Assembly (NCBI GenBank): GCA_902624085.1
Contig: CACNWD010000008.1
Span: 1 to 44,801 of the forward strand
Direction: 5' to 3'
DNA length: 44,801 nucleotides
Source of the DNA: an uncultured Prochlorococcus sp.
Lineage (GTDB): Bacteria > Cyanobacteriota > Cyanobacteriia > PCC-6307 > Cyanobiaceae
Shown here: in pieces, positions 19,309-28,425 of the stretch
Position numbering within the stretch: position 1 is the first letter of the stretch
Layout: the number at the start of each line of letters is the position of its first letter
Position numbers and translations under genes: made by a program
Notes under the pieces: model-generated
Told to the model about the DNA's origin: nothing
The model's input: only the letters and a program-made list of their open reading frames with translations
The model's database searches: none

Positions 19309-19314
19309 AGAGGT

Positions 19315-19680
19315 TCATCCTAAGTAAGTTTTTTTGATACTTTGCAGTTTATCCAAAACAGCTTCTCTATTTTCACTAGTACGAAGATTTTGCCAACTCC
19401 ATTGGCCCACAACAATTACTCCTAAAAGTTCCAGCAGACCAGGAAGTATTGGGAAAAAGTTAATAGTATCAATAATAACCTTGATTATTATCTGTGCTAT
19501 TACAACAACAGCTATGATTCCTGCTGCTTTACCATACTTACCCATTTGGGTCCAATCAACGTTTCCAATGGTTTCGTTGATTTTTCCCATAACATCGGAA
19601 TATTTATCTGAAATACTTTTTGTTTCAGAATTAGTATTGGTGGCAGAGTCTTGATTTGACTCAGGAGTGTTATCACTCAT
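19315..19680 (-). CDS. CAAD-domain (CURT1-like) thylakoid membrane protein
   Basis: CAAD/CURT1 proteins insert into thylakoids and induce curvature. In some cyanobacteria the same domain is an appendage of aminoacyl-tRNA synthetases. The protein is 121 residues from the ATG at 19680, and an upstream GTG at 19695 would add five residues. It has a polar, disordered N-terminus rich in N, S, T and D, then an amphipathic helix (SDVMGKINETIGNVDW). Two hydrophobic spans follow (AAGIIAVVVIAQIIIKVI and INFFPILPGLLELLGVIVVG), then a short amphipathic tail. This is the free-standing form. Confidence 0.85.
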   Translation of the reverse strand: MSDNTPESNQDSATNTNSETKSISDKYSDVMGKINETIGNVDWTQMGKYGKAAGIIAVVVIAQIIIKVIIDTINFFPILPGLLELLGVIVVGQWSWQNLRTSENREAVLDKLQSIKKTYLG

Positions 19681-19695
19681 GAATTCAGTAATCAC

Positions 19696-20023
19696 GTTAT
19701 ATGAACCAGACAGTATCGGAAAATTTGACAGTTGACTACCTATTTGTTGTAGATAATTCCGAACCGAAACATTTCATTTAAGCTAAATGTCAATTGCACA
19801 TTGTCTTTTCAGGATTTTCTTTAATAAAAAGGATTTACAAAAACTTCACATTTAGATCACCTTTTCATAATAAAAGTGAAATTACTCTTCAAAATTTATT
19901 TCTATTAATTAATCAATTTACTTAAAATTTTTATAAACACTAATTTCAATTCAGTCCTAAATAATATTTCATTAGCTTGTGATTAAAATTGCAATAGAAT
20001 AATTTTATATTTAGATATTCATA
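19696..20023. promoter_or_regulatory. Divergent intergenic region, CAAD gene / ThiF-MoeB gene
   Basis: These 328 nt contain no ORF I can support and no tRNA-like or strong hairpin structure. They must carry the promoters of both flanking genes. The sequence is extremely AT-rich near the plus-strand start, which makes -10-like hexamers too frequent to choose one. Confidence 0.4.
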
Positions 20024-21169
20024 ATGCAATTGTCGAAAAATAATAATGATAATGTTTTAAATACTGATGAAAGAGCAAGATATAAAAGACACCTTACATT
20101 AGATGGCTTTGGAGAAGAAGGACAAATTAGATTAAAAAATAGTTCTGTGATTTTTATTGGCGCCGGAGGTCTTGGATCATCAGCGATAATGTATATTGCT
20201 GCTGCTGGGATTGGAAAAATTGGAATTGTCGATAATGATAAAGTTGAGGTCTCAAACTTACAAAGACAAGTTATTCATAATAATTCTGAGATAGGAAACT
20301 ATAAAACAGATTCTGCTGAAAGAAGAATTAAAGAGCTTAATCCTCATTGCAAAGTAAAGACTTTTACTACAAGAATAAACAATAACAATGCCATTGATAT
20401 ACTTAGTCAATTTGATATTATTTGCGATTGTTCTGATAATTTTGGTACAAGATATCTTATTAATGACGCATGTGTAATTTTGAAAAAACCACTAATTTAT
20501 GGCTCAGTGCAAGGCTTTGAGGGGCAAATTAGCGTTTTTAATCTTAAAAAAAATAGTCCTAATTTTAGAGATTTGTTGCCAAATCCACCTGAGCAAGGTC
20601 TAATCCCAAGTTGCACTGATTATGGTGTCATCGGGATATCTCCTGGCATAATTGGAATTTTACAAGCTAATGAAATAATTAAAATAATAATCAAAAAAGG
20701 AAAAGTTTTAGACGGCAAAATTTTAATACTTAATCTTCTAGAGAATAGTTCGAAACAATTAAATTTGAAAGTATCTAAAAACACCAAAAAAATTAATGAT
20801 CTAATAACAAATACAAAAGATTATGAATCTGGAATAAATTGTGAAAACATAAAAAGAATAAGCCACATCGAATTTAAGAAAATATATCAAACAAATTCAA
20901 ATGAAATAATTATTGTTGATGTGAGGGAAAAAGACGAATTTCAAAAGTTCTCAATTAAAGGCTCCATATCTCTTCCTCTAAGTTTAATAAAAGAGCAAAA
21001 CTCACTCGAATTTATTAAAAATCAATCAGTTGGTAAAAAAATCTATACCTTATGTCAAAAAGGGATCAGATCAGAGACAGCATCAAAAATATTGTTCCAA
21101 CAAAGAATTGATACAATTTCCATTGAGGGAGGAATTGAGAGAATAGGAAATATAAACAAACTTAATTAG
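20024..21169 (+). CDS. ThiF/MoeB/HesA-family adenylyltransferase with C-terminal rhodanese domain
   Basis: The family adenylates the C-terminal Gly-Gly of ubiquitin-like sulfur carriers (ThiS or MoaD). The rhodanese domain passes sulfur. In the 381 residues, the nucleotide-binding GAGGLGSSA is at 46-54, followed by VDNDKVEVSNLQRQV and the arginine-containing TDSAERR helix. A SCTDYGVIG stretch precedes the linker. The rhodanese domain (about 280-375) has DVREKDEF and an active loop LCQKGIRS with C344. The paired CxxC zinc ligands typical of MoeB are not present. It could serve thiamine (ThiF role) rather than molybdopterin; this is inference. It overlaps the convergent CobO gene by 4 nt. Confidence 0.82.
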   Translation: MQLSKNNNDNVLNTDERARYKRHLTLDGFGEEGQIRLKNSSVIFIGAGGLGSSAIMYIAAAGIGKIGIVDNDKVEVSNLQRQVIHNNSEIGNYKTDSAERRIKELNPHCKVKTFTTRINNNNAIDILSQFDIICDCSDNFGTRYLINDACVILKKPLIYGSVQGFEGQISVFNLKKNSPNFRDLLPNPPEQGLIPSCTDYGVIGISPGIIGILQANEIIKIIIKKGKVLDGKILILNLLENSSKQLNLKVSKNTKKINDLITNTKDYESGINCENIKRISHIEFKKIYQTNSNEIIIVDVREKDEFQKFSIKGSISLPLSLIKEQNSLEFIKNQSVGKKIYTLCQKGIRSETASKILFQQRIDTISIEGGIERIGNINKLN

Positions 21170-22281
21170 TAGTCAACACCTCTTTTTAGATCTACTCCAA
21201 CATTTGCATAATGCTTGTGACAAACCATCTCAGAATAAACATTAGCCAGTTGAAAATAGGATGGTTCATTTTTGCATCTTCCAGTTAATATCACTTCTGT
21301 TTCTGAAGGTTTTTTTAAAAGAGTTTGATGAATTGATTCCACCGGTAATAATTCTAAATCAACAGTTGGATTTATTTCATCTAAAATTATCGTCTTATAA
21401 ATTCCACTTAATATTGCTGCTTTAGCTATCTCCCACGCCCTCTCAGCCTCTACATAGTCAATAGGCTGCTGTTGGCCTCTCCAGACTATTGCATCTCTCC
21501 CAGACCTTAGATGATCAACTAAATGAGGGTAACTCTCTCTTAATGCAGCTATAGCAGCATCTTCGGTATATCCAGACCCACCTTTCAACCATTGTAAAAT
21601 CAAAACTCTATGGCTTTTATCTTGAGAGATACCTTTACCGATAGCTTGCAAAGCCTTACCTAAAGCACTAGTAGACTTTCCTTTACCTTCACCTGTGTAA
21701 ACTTCTATTCCTCCGATATTAAATTTATCTTCCAAATCAATTTTCTCAGCTTTAGCACGTGGCCTCATCTCTGAGTGAAGTTGAGAAATGCTTATTAAAG
21801 AAGAAGGTGCAGCTCTTCCCGTCACGATAATCTCTAATCCATTAGGACGAGATTCAATAGTTTTAACAACATCATCTAAAACTAATACTGAATAAAGAGA
21901 GCTCGCAATAGCACCCTTAGCAATATTCCATCCCCTCTCAGCTTCATCTTTATCAAATCTTGTCACCTCATGTTCACTAAAAAATTCTGATCTACCAGTT
22001 CTTACATGATCTATCAGATGAGGAAATCCTCTCTGCAAAGCATCAATTGCTGCATCTTCAGCATAATCTCTGCCTGGCCCCTTAAGAAACCTAAGAAGCA
22101 GAACTCTTGTTTGTTTCTTCTCACATATCCCAAGACCAATTGTTCGGAGAACTACACCAAGGGCAGCCTGACTCTTACCTTTGCCTTCACCATCATAAAT
22201 GTGTAATTGTCCCTGAGACCTTTCTTGGCGACCTGTTGCAGTAACGATACCAATTCCTGAATTTTGACTTGTGTTTGACAA
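21166..22281 (-). CDS. Tandem CobO/BtuR-type corrinoid adenosyltransferase-like P-loop protein
   Basis: These 371 residues are two copies of the CobO domain. The P-loops are GEGKGKS at 31-37 and again at 197-203. Each is followed by ALG, an RVLLLRFLKG/RVLILQWLKG strand, YAEDAAIDAL/YTEDAAIAAL, a PHLIDHVRTGR/PHLVDHLRSGR block, VLDDV/ILDEI and TGR near the domain end. CobO moves adenosyl from ATP to cob(I)alamin, and this lineage makes (pseudo)cobalamin. The duplicated domain is typical of marine picocyanobacteria. The start is TTG, with no ATG nearby. The role of the duplication is unknown. Confidence 0.82.
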   Translation of the reverse strand: MSNTSQNSGIGIVTATGRQERSQGQLHIYDGEGKGKSQAALGVVLRTIGLGICEKKQTRVLLLRFLKGPGRDYAEDAAIDALQRGFPHLIDHVRTGRSEFFSEHEVTRFDKDEAERGWNIAKGAIASSLYSVLVLDDVVKTIESRPNGLEIIVTGRAAPSSLISISQLHSEMRPRAKAEKIDLEDKFNIGGIEVYTGEGKGKSTSALGKALQAIGKGISQDKSHRVLILQWLKGGSGYTEDAAIAALRESYPHLVDHLRSGRDAIVWRGQQQPIDYVEAERAWEIAKAAILSGIYKTIILDEINPTVDLELLPVESIHQTLLKKPSETEVILTGRCKNEPSYFQLANVYSEMVCHKHYANVGVDLKRGVDY

Positions 22282-22299
22282 TAAAAATAAAAATATATT

Positions 22300-22325
22300 G
22301 GTTAATCTAGGTTATAGTTAGGTTA
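22300..22325. repeat. Helically phased GGTTA direct repeats in divergent promoter
   Basis: Three GGTTA pentamers lie at 22300, 22310 and 22321, about one DNA turn apart. They fall 19-44 nt upstream of the CobO-like start and within the 100-nt spacer shared with larE. The arrangement resembles a multi-subunit activator or repressor site, but the unit is short and chance cannot be excluded. Confidence 0.35.
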
Positions 22326-22381
22326 GTTATTAAAAATTTAATAATAAATTTAAAACTAATAATTCGAGATTTTTCCTGAGC

Positions 22382-23206
22382 ATGTTTAATCAGCTGGATT
22401 TTATTTCTGAGAAACAAATTCTTAAGCTTAATCATCTACGAGAGTTTATCAGTAATCTTAAAAGTGCATGTATCGCCTATTCAGGGGGAGTTGACAGTGC
22501 TCTTGTAGCTACAATTGCTTATGAGCAACTGGGTAAGAATGCGATAGCAATAACTGGTGTATCACCTGCCTTAGCAAGTAAACTTCTTAATGAGGCAAGA
22601 GCTCAGGCAAAATGGATTGGAATTAAACATTTAGAAATAAATACATTTGAATTAGAAGAAAGATCCTACCGCACGAATCCTAAAGATCGATGTTTTGCAT
22701 GTAAAAAAGAATTACATAAACATACAACTTTCTTATCAAAAAAATTAAATTATAAAAATGTAATTGATGGCGTAAATTTTGATGACTTAGGAGATTTTAG
22801 GCCAGGTATCAAAGCAGCTCGAGAAGCGGGAGTGATATCCCCTTTAGCCATATTTGAATTCTCCAAAAAAGATATTAGAGATATCTCAAAATCTCTTGGT
22901 TTACCCTGGTGGGACAAACCTGCTCAACCTTGTTTATCTTCAAGATTCCCATATGGTGTTGAAATTACAGACTCTCGATTAAAAATGATCGAAAAGGCTG
23001 AAGAATTTATTAGAAGAATTGGGATACAAGATGTGCGAGTTAGATGCCAAGGAACATCTGCAAGAATAGAAATTCCTTGTGATCAAATTCAAAAGTTCAT
23101 AAAAACTTATAGAAGAGAGGCATTACTTAACTTTTTTTTTGAAATAGGATTTAAAAGTGTAAGTCTTGACTTAGAGGGTTTAATAAGTGGAAAACTTAAT
23201 AGATAA
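22382..23206 (+). CDS. larE: LarE-type ATP-dependent sacrificial sulfur transferase
   Basis: LarE adenylates and thiolates the pyridinium precursor made by LarB, on the way to the nickel-pincer nucleotide of lactate racemase-type enzymes. The 274-residue protein has the PP-loop AYSGGVDSA (32-40). Three conserved cysteines are visible: C104 and C107 (DRCFACKKE) and C184 (AQPCLSSRFPYG). This three-cysteine pattern fits the subtype proposed to carry a 4Fe-4S cluster rather than sacrificing its own cysteine. No larA, larB or larC is in the window. It ends 5 nt from the convergent speD. Confidence 0.82.
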   Translation: MFNQLDFISEKQILKLNHLREFISNLKSACIAYSGGVDSALVATIAYEQLGKNAIAITGVSPALASKLLNEARAQAKWIGIKHLEINTFELEERSYRTNPKDRCFACKKELHKHTTFLSKKLNYKNVIDGVNFDDLGDFRPGIKAAREAGVISPLAIFEFSKKDIRDISKSLGLPWWDKPAQPCLSSRFPYGVEITDSRLKMIEKAEEFIRRIGIQDVRVRCQGTSARIEIPCDQIQKFIKTYRREALLNFFFEIGFKSVSLDLEGLISGKLNR

Positions 23207-23211
23207 AAATA

Positions 23212-23655
23212 CTAGTTAGGCTCTCTTATTTGATCTTTTATATAGGATGGATAATCTCGAGCAATAGTTTTCAAAAGATAATTTGAGGCTTCTAGACTTT
23301 CAATTAAAAATTGACTCGCTAATTTTGGCTTCATACTTCTTCCACATGTAAAAATATCAATCGCAGAATAATAGGATTCAGGCCAAGTATGAATCGATAA
23401 ATGAGATTCAGCAAGAAGAGCTATAGCTGTCACCCCAAATGGTTCAAATTTATTACTCACAATATTAAGAACTGAAGCTTTCGCTAATTTCGCAGCACTA
23501 TTTAACTGACAACGAAGATACAATTCATCATTCAATTTTTCTTTATTACATCCATATAGATCCAATAGAAGATGGTTACCCTGGAAATCATATAAATTAT
23601 CGCTTTGATGTTGAGACTGAATATTAATTTCTTTTTCCTGTTTCGAAACATCCAT
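23212..23655 (-). CDS. speD: S-adenosylmethionine decarboxylase proenzyme
   Basis: SpeD makes decarboxylated SAM for spermidine-type polyamines. The 147 residues contain the self-cleavage site LAESHLSIHTWPE, where S84 becomes the pyruvoyl group, and the CGRSMKP stretch with the catalytic cysteine. The first about 22 residues are polar and non-conserved. The core begins at NLYDFQGNHLLLDLYGC. This is the short bacterial class 1B type. It converges with larE and lies 55 nt downstream of recF. Confidence 0.93.
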   Translation of the reverse strand: MDVSKQEKEINIQSQHQSDNLYDFQGNHLLLDLYGCNKEKLNDELYLRCQLNSAAKLAKASVLNIVSNKFEPFGVTAIALLAESHLSIHTWPESYYSAIDIFTCGRSMKPKLASQFLIESLEASNYLLKTIARDYPSYIKDQIREPN

Positions 23656-23710
23656 AATTCAAATATTTTAGAGAATAATAGGTTAGCTAAATATTGGTAC
23701 TTTTAAAAAT

Positions 23711-24799
23711 TTATAAATAAATAATTTGAGAATCTCCAACAAAACTTTTATGAAATTTATCTAAATGGGTTGCACTAATTAAACATTGACTATCAGCACC
23801 TACAGCATTTAATAATAAATTCTGTCTTACTATATCCAATTCAGCAAGCACATCATCCAAAATCAATATAGGATTAATTTCTGCAGTTTTTCTAAGCAAA
23901 TCAAGTTCAGCCATTTTTAATGCCAAGGTTAATGTTCTTTGCTGACCAGAGGATCCAAATTTTCTAACAGCGGAATTATTAATATAAAATTCAATATCAT
24001 CACGATGGGGACCGACAGAGCATTTACCAGTCAATTCTTCTAACTTACGCTGAGCTATTAATTTCTCAGTAAATAAAAGCATTATTTTGCTTTCATCATC
24101 ATTTTCATCTAAAGACTTTAATGTAGAAATAAATTTTATACCAATCTTTTCTTTGGATTTACTTAGATGGCTATGCCAAAATTCTATAAAAGGTTGAAGT
24201 TTGCTTAAAGCTCTTTTTCTTCTTCTATAAATTCTCGTCCCAATAAGTGCAATCTGTGAATCATAACTATCAATTAATGTTGAAGATGAATACTCTTTTG
24301 AGAAATTTGACCGCCAATAATGACTTCTTTGTTTCAACAATTTATTATAACGCCCTAATAACTCAACATAAACAGGTTCAAGTTGAGCAACAACCTTATC
24401 AAGCCATATTCTTCTATAATTTGGTTCACTCTTGACAATATTAATATCATTAGAACTGAAGCAAACACTTCTTATATGATTTTTTATTAGACTCTGTTTC
24501 CTTAAAAGACAATCATTCAAATAAACTTTTTTTGATCCTTGCCTAAATATTTCGATTTTTATATTGTGATTGAAATCAACTTCTGCTGATATTATTGATT
24601 CCTTTTCATCATAATTTATTAAATCTTTATCATTTACAGCCCTAAAAGATTTTAATTGACTCAAAAATTCTACTGCTTCAAGAAGATTTGATTTACCTAC
24701 TCCATTTGAACCCAAAAGTATTGATCTGCTTCCCTCAAAATCTAGAACAAAACTTTTATGATTCCGGAAATTTTTAATTTTTAAGTGATTTAAAAGAAT
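23711..24799 (-). CDS. recF: DNA replication and repair protein RecF (probable ATT start)
   Basis: RecF is an SMC-like ATPase that loads RecA at gaps together with RecOR. The frame carries the Walker A GSNGVGKSN (about 30-38), the ABC-type signature FGSSGQQRTLTLALKMAEL and the Walker B ILDDVLAELD. It extends 28 codons upstream of the first TTG (24715) through ILLNHLKIKNFRNHKSF, which is exactly the RecF N-terminal strand pair. That extension contains no ATG, GTG or TTG before an in-frame TAA. I therefore place the start at ATT (24799), giving 362 residues, the usual RecF length. Starting at the TTG would delete the first beta strands just before the P-loop. Confidence 0.88.
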   Translation of the reverse strand: MLLNHLKIKNFRNHKSFVLDFEGSRSILLGSNGVGKSNLLEAVEFLSQLKSFRAVNDKDLINYDEKESIISAEVDFNHNIKIEIFRQGSKKVYLNDCLLRKQSLIKNHIRSVCFSSNDINIVKSEPNYRRIWLDKVVAQLEPVYVELLGRYNKLLKQRSHYWRSNFSKEYSSSTLIDSYDSQIALIGTRIYRRRKRALSKLQPFIEFWHSHLSKSKEKIGIKFISTLKSLDENDDESKIMLLFTEKLIAQRKLEELTGKCSVGPHRDDIEFYINNSAVRKFGSSGQQRTLTLALKMAELDLLRKTAEINPILILDDVLAELDIVRQNLLLNAVGADSQCLISATHLDKFHKSFVGDSQIIYL

Positions 24800-24876
24800 T
24801 TTTTTATTAGCTATACATTGTTTAAATTAGCTATTTTATTTAAATTTAGATTATCCTTATATAAATTGAAAAATTT

Positions 24877-24950
24877 GGGCATGTAGCTCAGTTGGATAGA
24901 GCATCAGATTCCGGTTCTGAGAGTCGGGGGTTCAAATCCCTCCATGCTCG
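24877..24950 (+). tRNA. tRNA-Arg (anticodon CCG)
   Basis: This is a 74-nt cloverleaf. The acceptor GGGCATG pairs with CATGCTC (one G-T pair), the D arm is GCTC/GAGC, and the anticodon stem TCAGA/TCTGA holds loop TTCCGGT. The T arm is GGGGG-TTCAAAT-CCCTC. Anticodon CCG reads CGG. CCA is not encoded. It is a plus-strand gene between two minus-strand genes. Confidence 0.96.
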
Positions 24951-24956
24951 TTATGA

Positions 24957-25403
24957 TTATAGTCTAAGGCCCATAACTCTTATACCATTAGGATCTAAAA
25001 CAAATCCAACCTCTTCTAAACTATCAAAAGAAGACTGTGGAGCTTGAACAGAAATGCTGCACCCAGGCATTTCTCTATTAATTTTTTCTAGAGTTAATCT
25101 TAATAAAATCGAATAAAAAACTTTTTGATTCTTTCCAGGTTGTGCACACAAATTCCATAAATTTGCATTTAATCCCTTATCTGAAGTGACCCTTACAAAT
25201 CCAAATACCTGCCTTTTTGATTCATTACAAATAGCAAAAAAGAAATTACTATTTTGTATCGCCTGATATAGTTTATCATTTGCAAAAAAATCACTACCAG
25301 AACTAACAAGCAAATTATTAATTAATCTTGCAGAAGGAATTTCATTGGAATTTATAAAATATCCATCAGGCAAAATTAACTTTTTCTTTGAAAAATATTG
25401 CAA
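24957..25403 (-). CDS. Probable GNAT-type N-acetyltransferase
   Basis: This is a 148-residue protein. It shows IPSARLINNLLVSSGS, a central strand FFFAICNESKRQVFGFVRVTSDKG, then LWNLCAQPGKNQKVFYSILLRLTLEKIN and a final segment with FDSLEEVGFVLDPNGIRVMGL. The strand order and the FGFVRVTSD strand fit the GNAT fold with a degenerate acetyl-CoA loop. Substrate unknown. It lies 3 nt downstream of ppc and so is probably co-transcribed with it. Confidence 0.6.
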   Translation of the reverse strand: MQYFSKKKLILPDGYFINSNEIPSARLINNLLVSSGSDFFANDKLYQAIQNSNFFFAICNESKRQVFGFVRVTSDKGLNANLWNLCAQPGKNQKVFYSILLRLTLEKINREMPGCSISVQAPQSSFDSLEEVGFVLDPNGIRVMGLRL

Positions 25404-25406
25404 TGA

Positions 25407-28376
25407 TTATCCTGTATTTCTCATCCCTGCTGCAATTCCATTGATTGTTAATAATGCACCCCGTAGAAGCTCACTTCTACTATAAGTTCTTGTCGCACCA
25501 GTTTTCTCATGCAAAAATTCACTAACTGGAGGTTGTCTTTTTTGATCCCTTAATCTTTTTAACAATGAAACCTGTAAAAATCCTAAAGGAATAATAGTTT
25601 TATTTCTGAGTTCAACAGAAGCTCGAAGATCTTTATCAGTTTCCAAAAGAAAATTTTTACCTGTTATTTTAAGAATTAAATTTTTCGTAAGAGCATACTC
25701 CTTTGAGATAATTTCAAATATTAAATTAAAAGATTTACGATTTTCTTCACTACCGAGGGTATCTACATAATATTTGGCAACTTCTAAGTCAACTTTTGAT
25801 AAAGTCATTTCTACTTTTGATATGAGCATCCTAAAAAAAGGCCATCTTTGATGTAACATTCTCAATAATTCTATTTGCTTTGGATCCACACTTAACTCCT
25901 TAGATAAGGCTGTACCAACACCAAACCAACTTGGCAATAAAAATCTACTTTGAGTCCATCCAAATACCCATGGAATTGCTCTTAAACTTGATAAGTCTTT
26001 TTTACCTTTTTTTCTTCTCGCAGGCCTACTAGAGATTTGTAATTTACTAATTTCTTCTATAGGGGTAACTTCTTGAAAGAAAGTCAATAATGCTGGATTC
26101 TCATGAACTAATGCACGATAGTGGGTTCTTGAAGAATCAGCTAATCTACTCATTAGTTGATTCCATTCTGGAGTAGCATCTAGAGTATTATTGACTAAAC
26201 TATTTTGTATAACTGCTGTTGTAACAGTTTCTAAATTGTAAAGTGCAAGTTCTGGCAAACTATATTTTGAGGCAAGCACCTCTCCCTGTTCTGTGATTTT
26301 AATTCTTCCCAAAAGTGTTCCACTAGGCTGTGCCAAGATAGCTTGATAAGCCGGGCCGCCACCTCTACCAACCGACCCACCTCTTCCGTGAAACAGTCTT
26401 AACAGTATTCCGTTATTACTTGATAAATTTTGCAGCGCAATTTGCGCTCTATGAATTTCCCAGTTACTGGATAAGAATCCTGAATCTTTATTACTATCAG
26501 AGTATCCAAGCATTAATTCTTGGAGTGGCTTACTATTATCTCCTACTTTTGGAAGATATGATCTATAAAATTCTAAATTAAATAATTGATCCATTACCAT
26601 TGGTGCTCTTTTGAGATCCTCTACTGTTTCAAAAAGAGGGACCACAAGAAGATTAGACTTATTTGATCCTTGATCTATTAAGCCCATCTCTTTTGCTAAA
26701 AGCAAAACTTCCAATAAGTCCGAAACACTATGGCTCATCGAGATAACATATGAGTGGCAAATTCTACTGCCGAATTCTTCTTGAAGCCTTTTAACCATTT
26801 TGAATACTGCAAATGTCTCTTCTGTGCTTTGTGACCAACTTTCATTATTTGGGATAAGTGGTCTTTTGGTTTTTAATTCATTAATTAGCCAAGAAGTTTT
26901 TTCTTCCTCAGACATATTTTCATATGACGTAGGTAATGCTAAATAGTTAGTTAATTCCTCTAATGCATCACTATGCCTAGTACTTTCCTGACGGATATCT
27001 AAACTTGCCAAAGAAAAACCAAAAATATGAACTTGAGTGAGCAGAATATTTAATGGTTCACAACTTAAATCAGTTGTAATCAAACTATTCTTAATCAATT
27101 CAAGATCATTAGTGAATTCATCCACGGATCGATAAAAGGGCTCATCATTAAAGTCATCATCTTTTGATCCAGATTCACTCTCTAAAGAAATTTTCCAGCC
27201 TGTTTGAGCGAGTAGATTATTTCTCTCTTGTGTTAATCGTAATTTTTCTAACATATAACTTAATTTTAATCTGTAAGGTTCAGATCTATATCTCGTAGCC
27301 CTCGCTTCATATATCTCAGGGAACTTCACACGATCAGTTTCTAAAGATTCTAAAAGAGAGGGACTCACTTGACTCCATTGCATTGAGACACTTAACTGGT
27401 CTCTTAGATTTGAAATTGCCGTAATATATCTTTCTAACATTAATTGCCTCTGATAACATGCTGTTCTCCAAGTTATTTCTGGTGTAACTGAAGGATTACC
27501 ATCTCTATCAGAACCGACCCAAGAGCCAAATGTACAAAAAGATTGCGATGGAAACTGTACATCAGGATAGTTTTCAATTAATGCTGATGAAATTCTTCTT
27601 CTTAGTTGCGGCATTGCATTAAAAAGTATTTGCTGAAAATAATGCAAAGCATAATCAACTTCATCTAAAACAGATGGTTTGAATTGATGTAATTCATCAG
27701 TTCTCCACCAAAGACGGATTTCCTCTTTTAGTTGAAGTTTTAGCGAATTAATTTCTTCTTTTGTTAAATATTTATCTGATTGAATCTGTTGAAGTAAATT
27801 TGCAACCCTTCGTTGTTTATGTCTAATAGTATGCCTAACAATTTCTGTAGGATGAGCAGTAAATACTAATCGAATATCCATTTCTTGTAATAAATCCTCT
27901 AATCTTCCTGGTGGAACATTTAACCTTCTCAATCTATTAAATAACTCTTTAAAAGTTACTGGAGCATTTTGTCGAGCTAATGGAGGAGCGAAAGGATCAA
28001 GATTATCTTCTGAGTACTCAGTATTTTGATTTGTAAAACTCTGAATATAACGATCTTCCTCTACTCTTTGCTCTAATATATTTACCAATTGAAAATATAA
28101 TGAAAAAGCTCTTGCTGCTGAAATAGATTCGGCTAGATCCATTGAATTGACAATTGAGGCAATTTCATTTTTTAAAGTTTTATGATTACTGATATTTGAG
28201 TTATCTATATAACTTAAATGTTTCAACTTAATTAAACGATTCGCATGCTCAACTGGGCATTCCGCTCTGAGAACAGATTCCCACAATTCCTCTATCAATA
28301 AGCTATTCGCATTAGATGGATCAACATCTTTTACTATATCTATGCTTTTGTTTGTTTGTTTTTTTAAAGACTCCAT
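25407..28376 (-). CDS. ppc: Phosphoenolpyruvate carboxylase
   Basis: PEPC fixes bicarbonate onto PEP to give oxaloacetate, the main anaplerotic entry in cyanobacteria with an incomplete TCA cycle. The 989 residues contain [13 protein letters not shown] with catalytic H175, [42 protein letters not shown] and the C-terminal AGMRNTG, all family hallmarks. The cytosolic homotetramer is usually regulated allosterically by aspartate. It lies 49 nt downstream of gshA. Length and active-site motifs are intact. Confidence 0.98.
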   Translation of the reverse strand: MESLKKQTNKSIDIVKDVDPSNANSLLIEELWESVLRAECPVEHANRLIKLKHLSYIDNSNISNHKTLKNEIASIVNSMDLAESISAARAFSLYFQLVNILEQRVEEDRYIQSFTNQNTEYSEDNLDPFAPPLARQNAPVTFKELFNRLRRLNVPPGRLEDLLQEMDIRLVFTAHPTEIVRHTIRHKQRRVANLLQQIQSDKYLTKEEINSLKLQLKEEIRLWWRTDELHQFKPSVLDEVDYALHYFQQILFNAMPQLRRRISSALIENYPDVQFPSQSFCTFGSWVGSDRDGNPSVTPEITWRTACYQRQLMLERYITAISNLRDQLSVSMQWSQVSPSLLESLETDRVKFPEIYEARATRYRSEPYRLKLSYMLEKLRLTQERNNLLAQTGWKISLESESGSKDDDFNDEPFYRSVDEFTNDLELIKNSLITTDLSCEPLNILLTQVHIFGFSLASLDIRQESTRHSDALEELTNYLALPTSYENMSEEEKTSWLINELKTKRPLIPNNESWSQSTEETFAVFKMVKRLQEEFGSRICHSYVISMSHSVSDLLEVLLLAKEMGLIDQGSNKSNLLVVPLFETVEDLKRAPMVMDQLFNLEFYRSYLPKVGDNSKPLQELMLGYSDSNKDSGFLSSNWEIHRAQIALQNLSSNNGILLRLFHGRGGSVGRGGGPAYQAILAQPSGTLLGRIKITEQGEVLASKYSLPELALYNLETVTTAVIQNSLVNNTLDATPEWNQLMSRLADSSRTHYRALVHENPALLTFFQEVTPIEEISKLQISSRPARRKKGKKDLSSLRAIPWVFGWTQSRFLLPSWFGVGTALSKELSVDPKQIELLRMLHQRWPFFRMLISKVEMTLSKVDLEVAKYYVDTLGSEENRKSFNLIFEIISKEYALTKNLILKITGKNFLLETDKDLRASVELRNKTIIPLGFLQVSLLKRLRDQKRQPPVSEFLHEKTGATRTYSRSELLRGALLTINGIAAGMRNTG

Positions 28377-28425
28377 ATATTTAATATCTTACACTTAAAC
28401 CATTATCTAATAATATTTTTTTGAT

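Noticed and set aside
19788-19856. 22-codon ATG frame in the CAAD/ThiF intergenic region
   Set aside because: It is too short, has no ribosome-binding context or recognisable pattern, and such frames are expected by chance.
24957-25403. Reading the gene after tRNA-Arg as a ppc regulator
   Set aside because: It only shares a transcript with ppc. The GNAT-like pattern gives no link to PEP carboxylase control.
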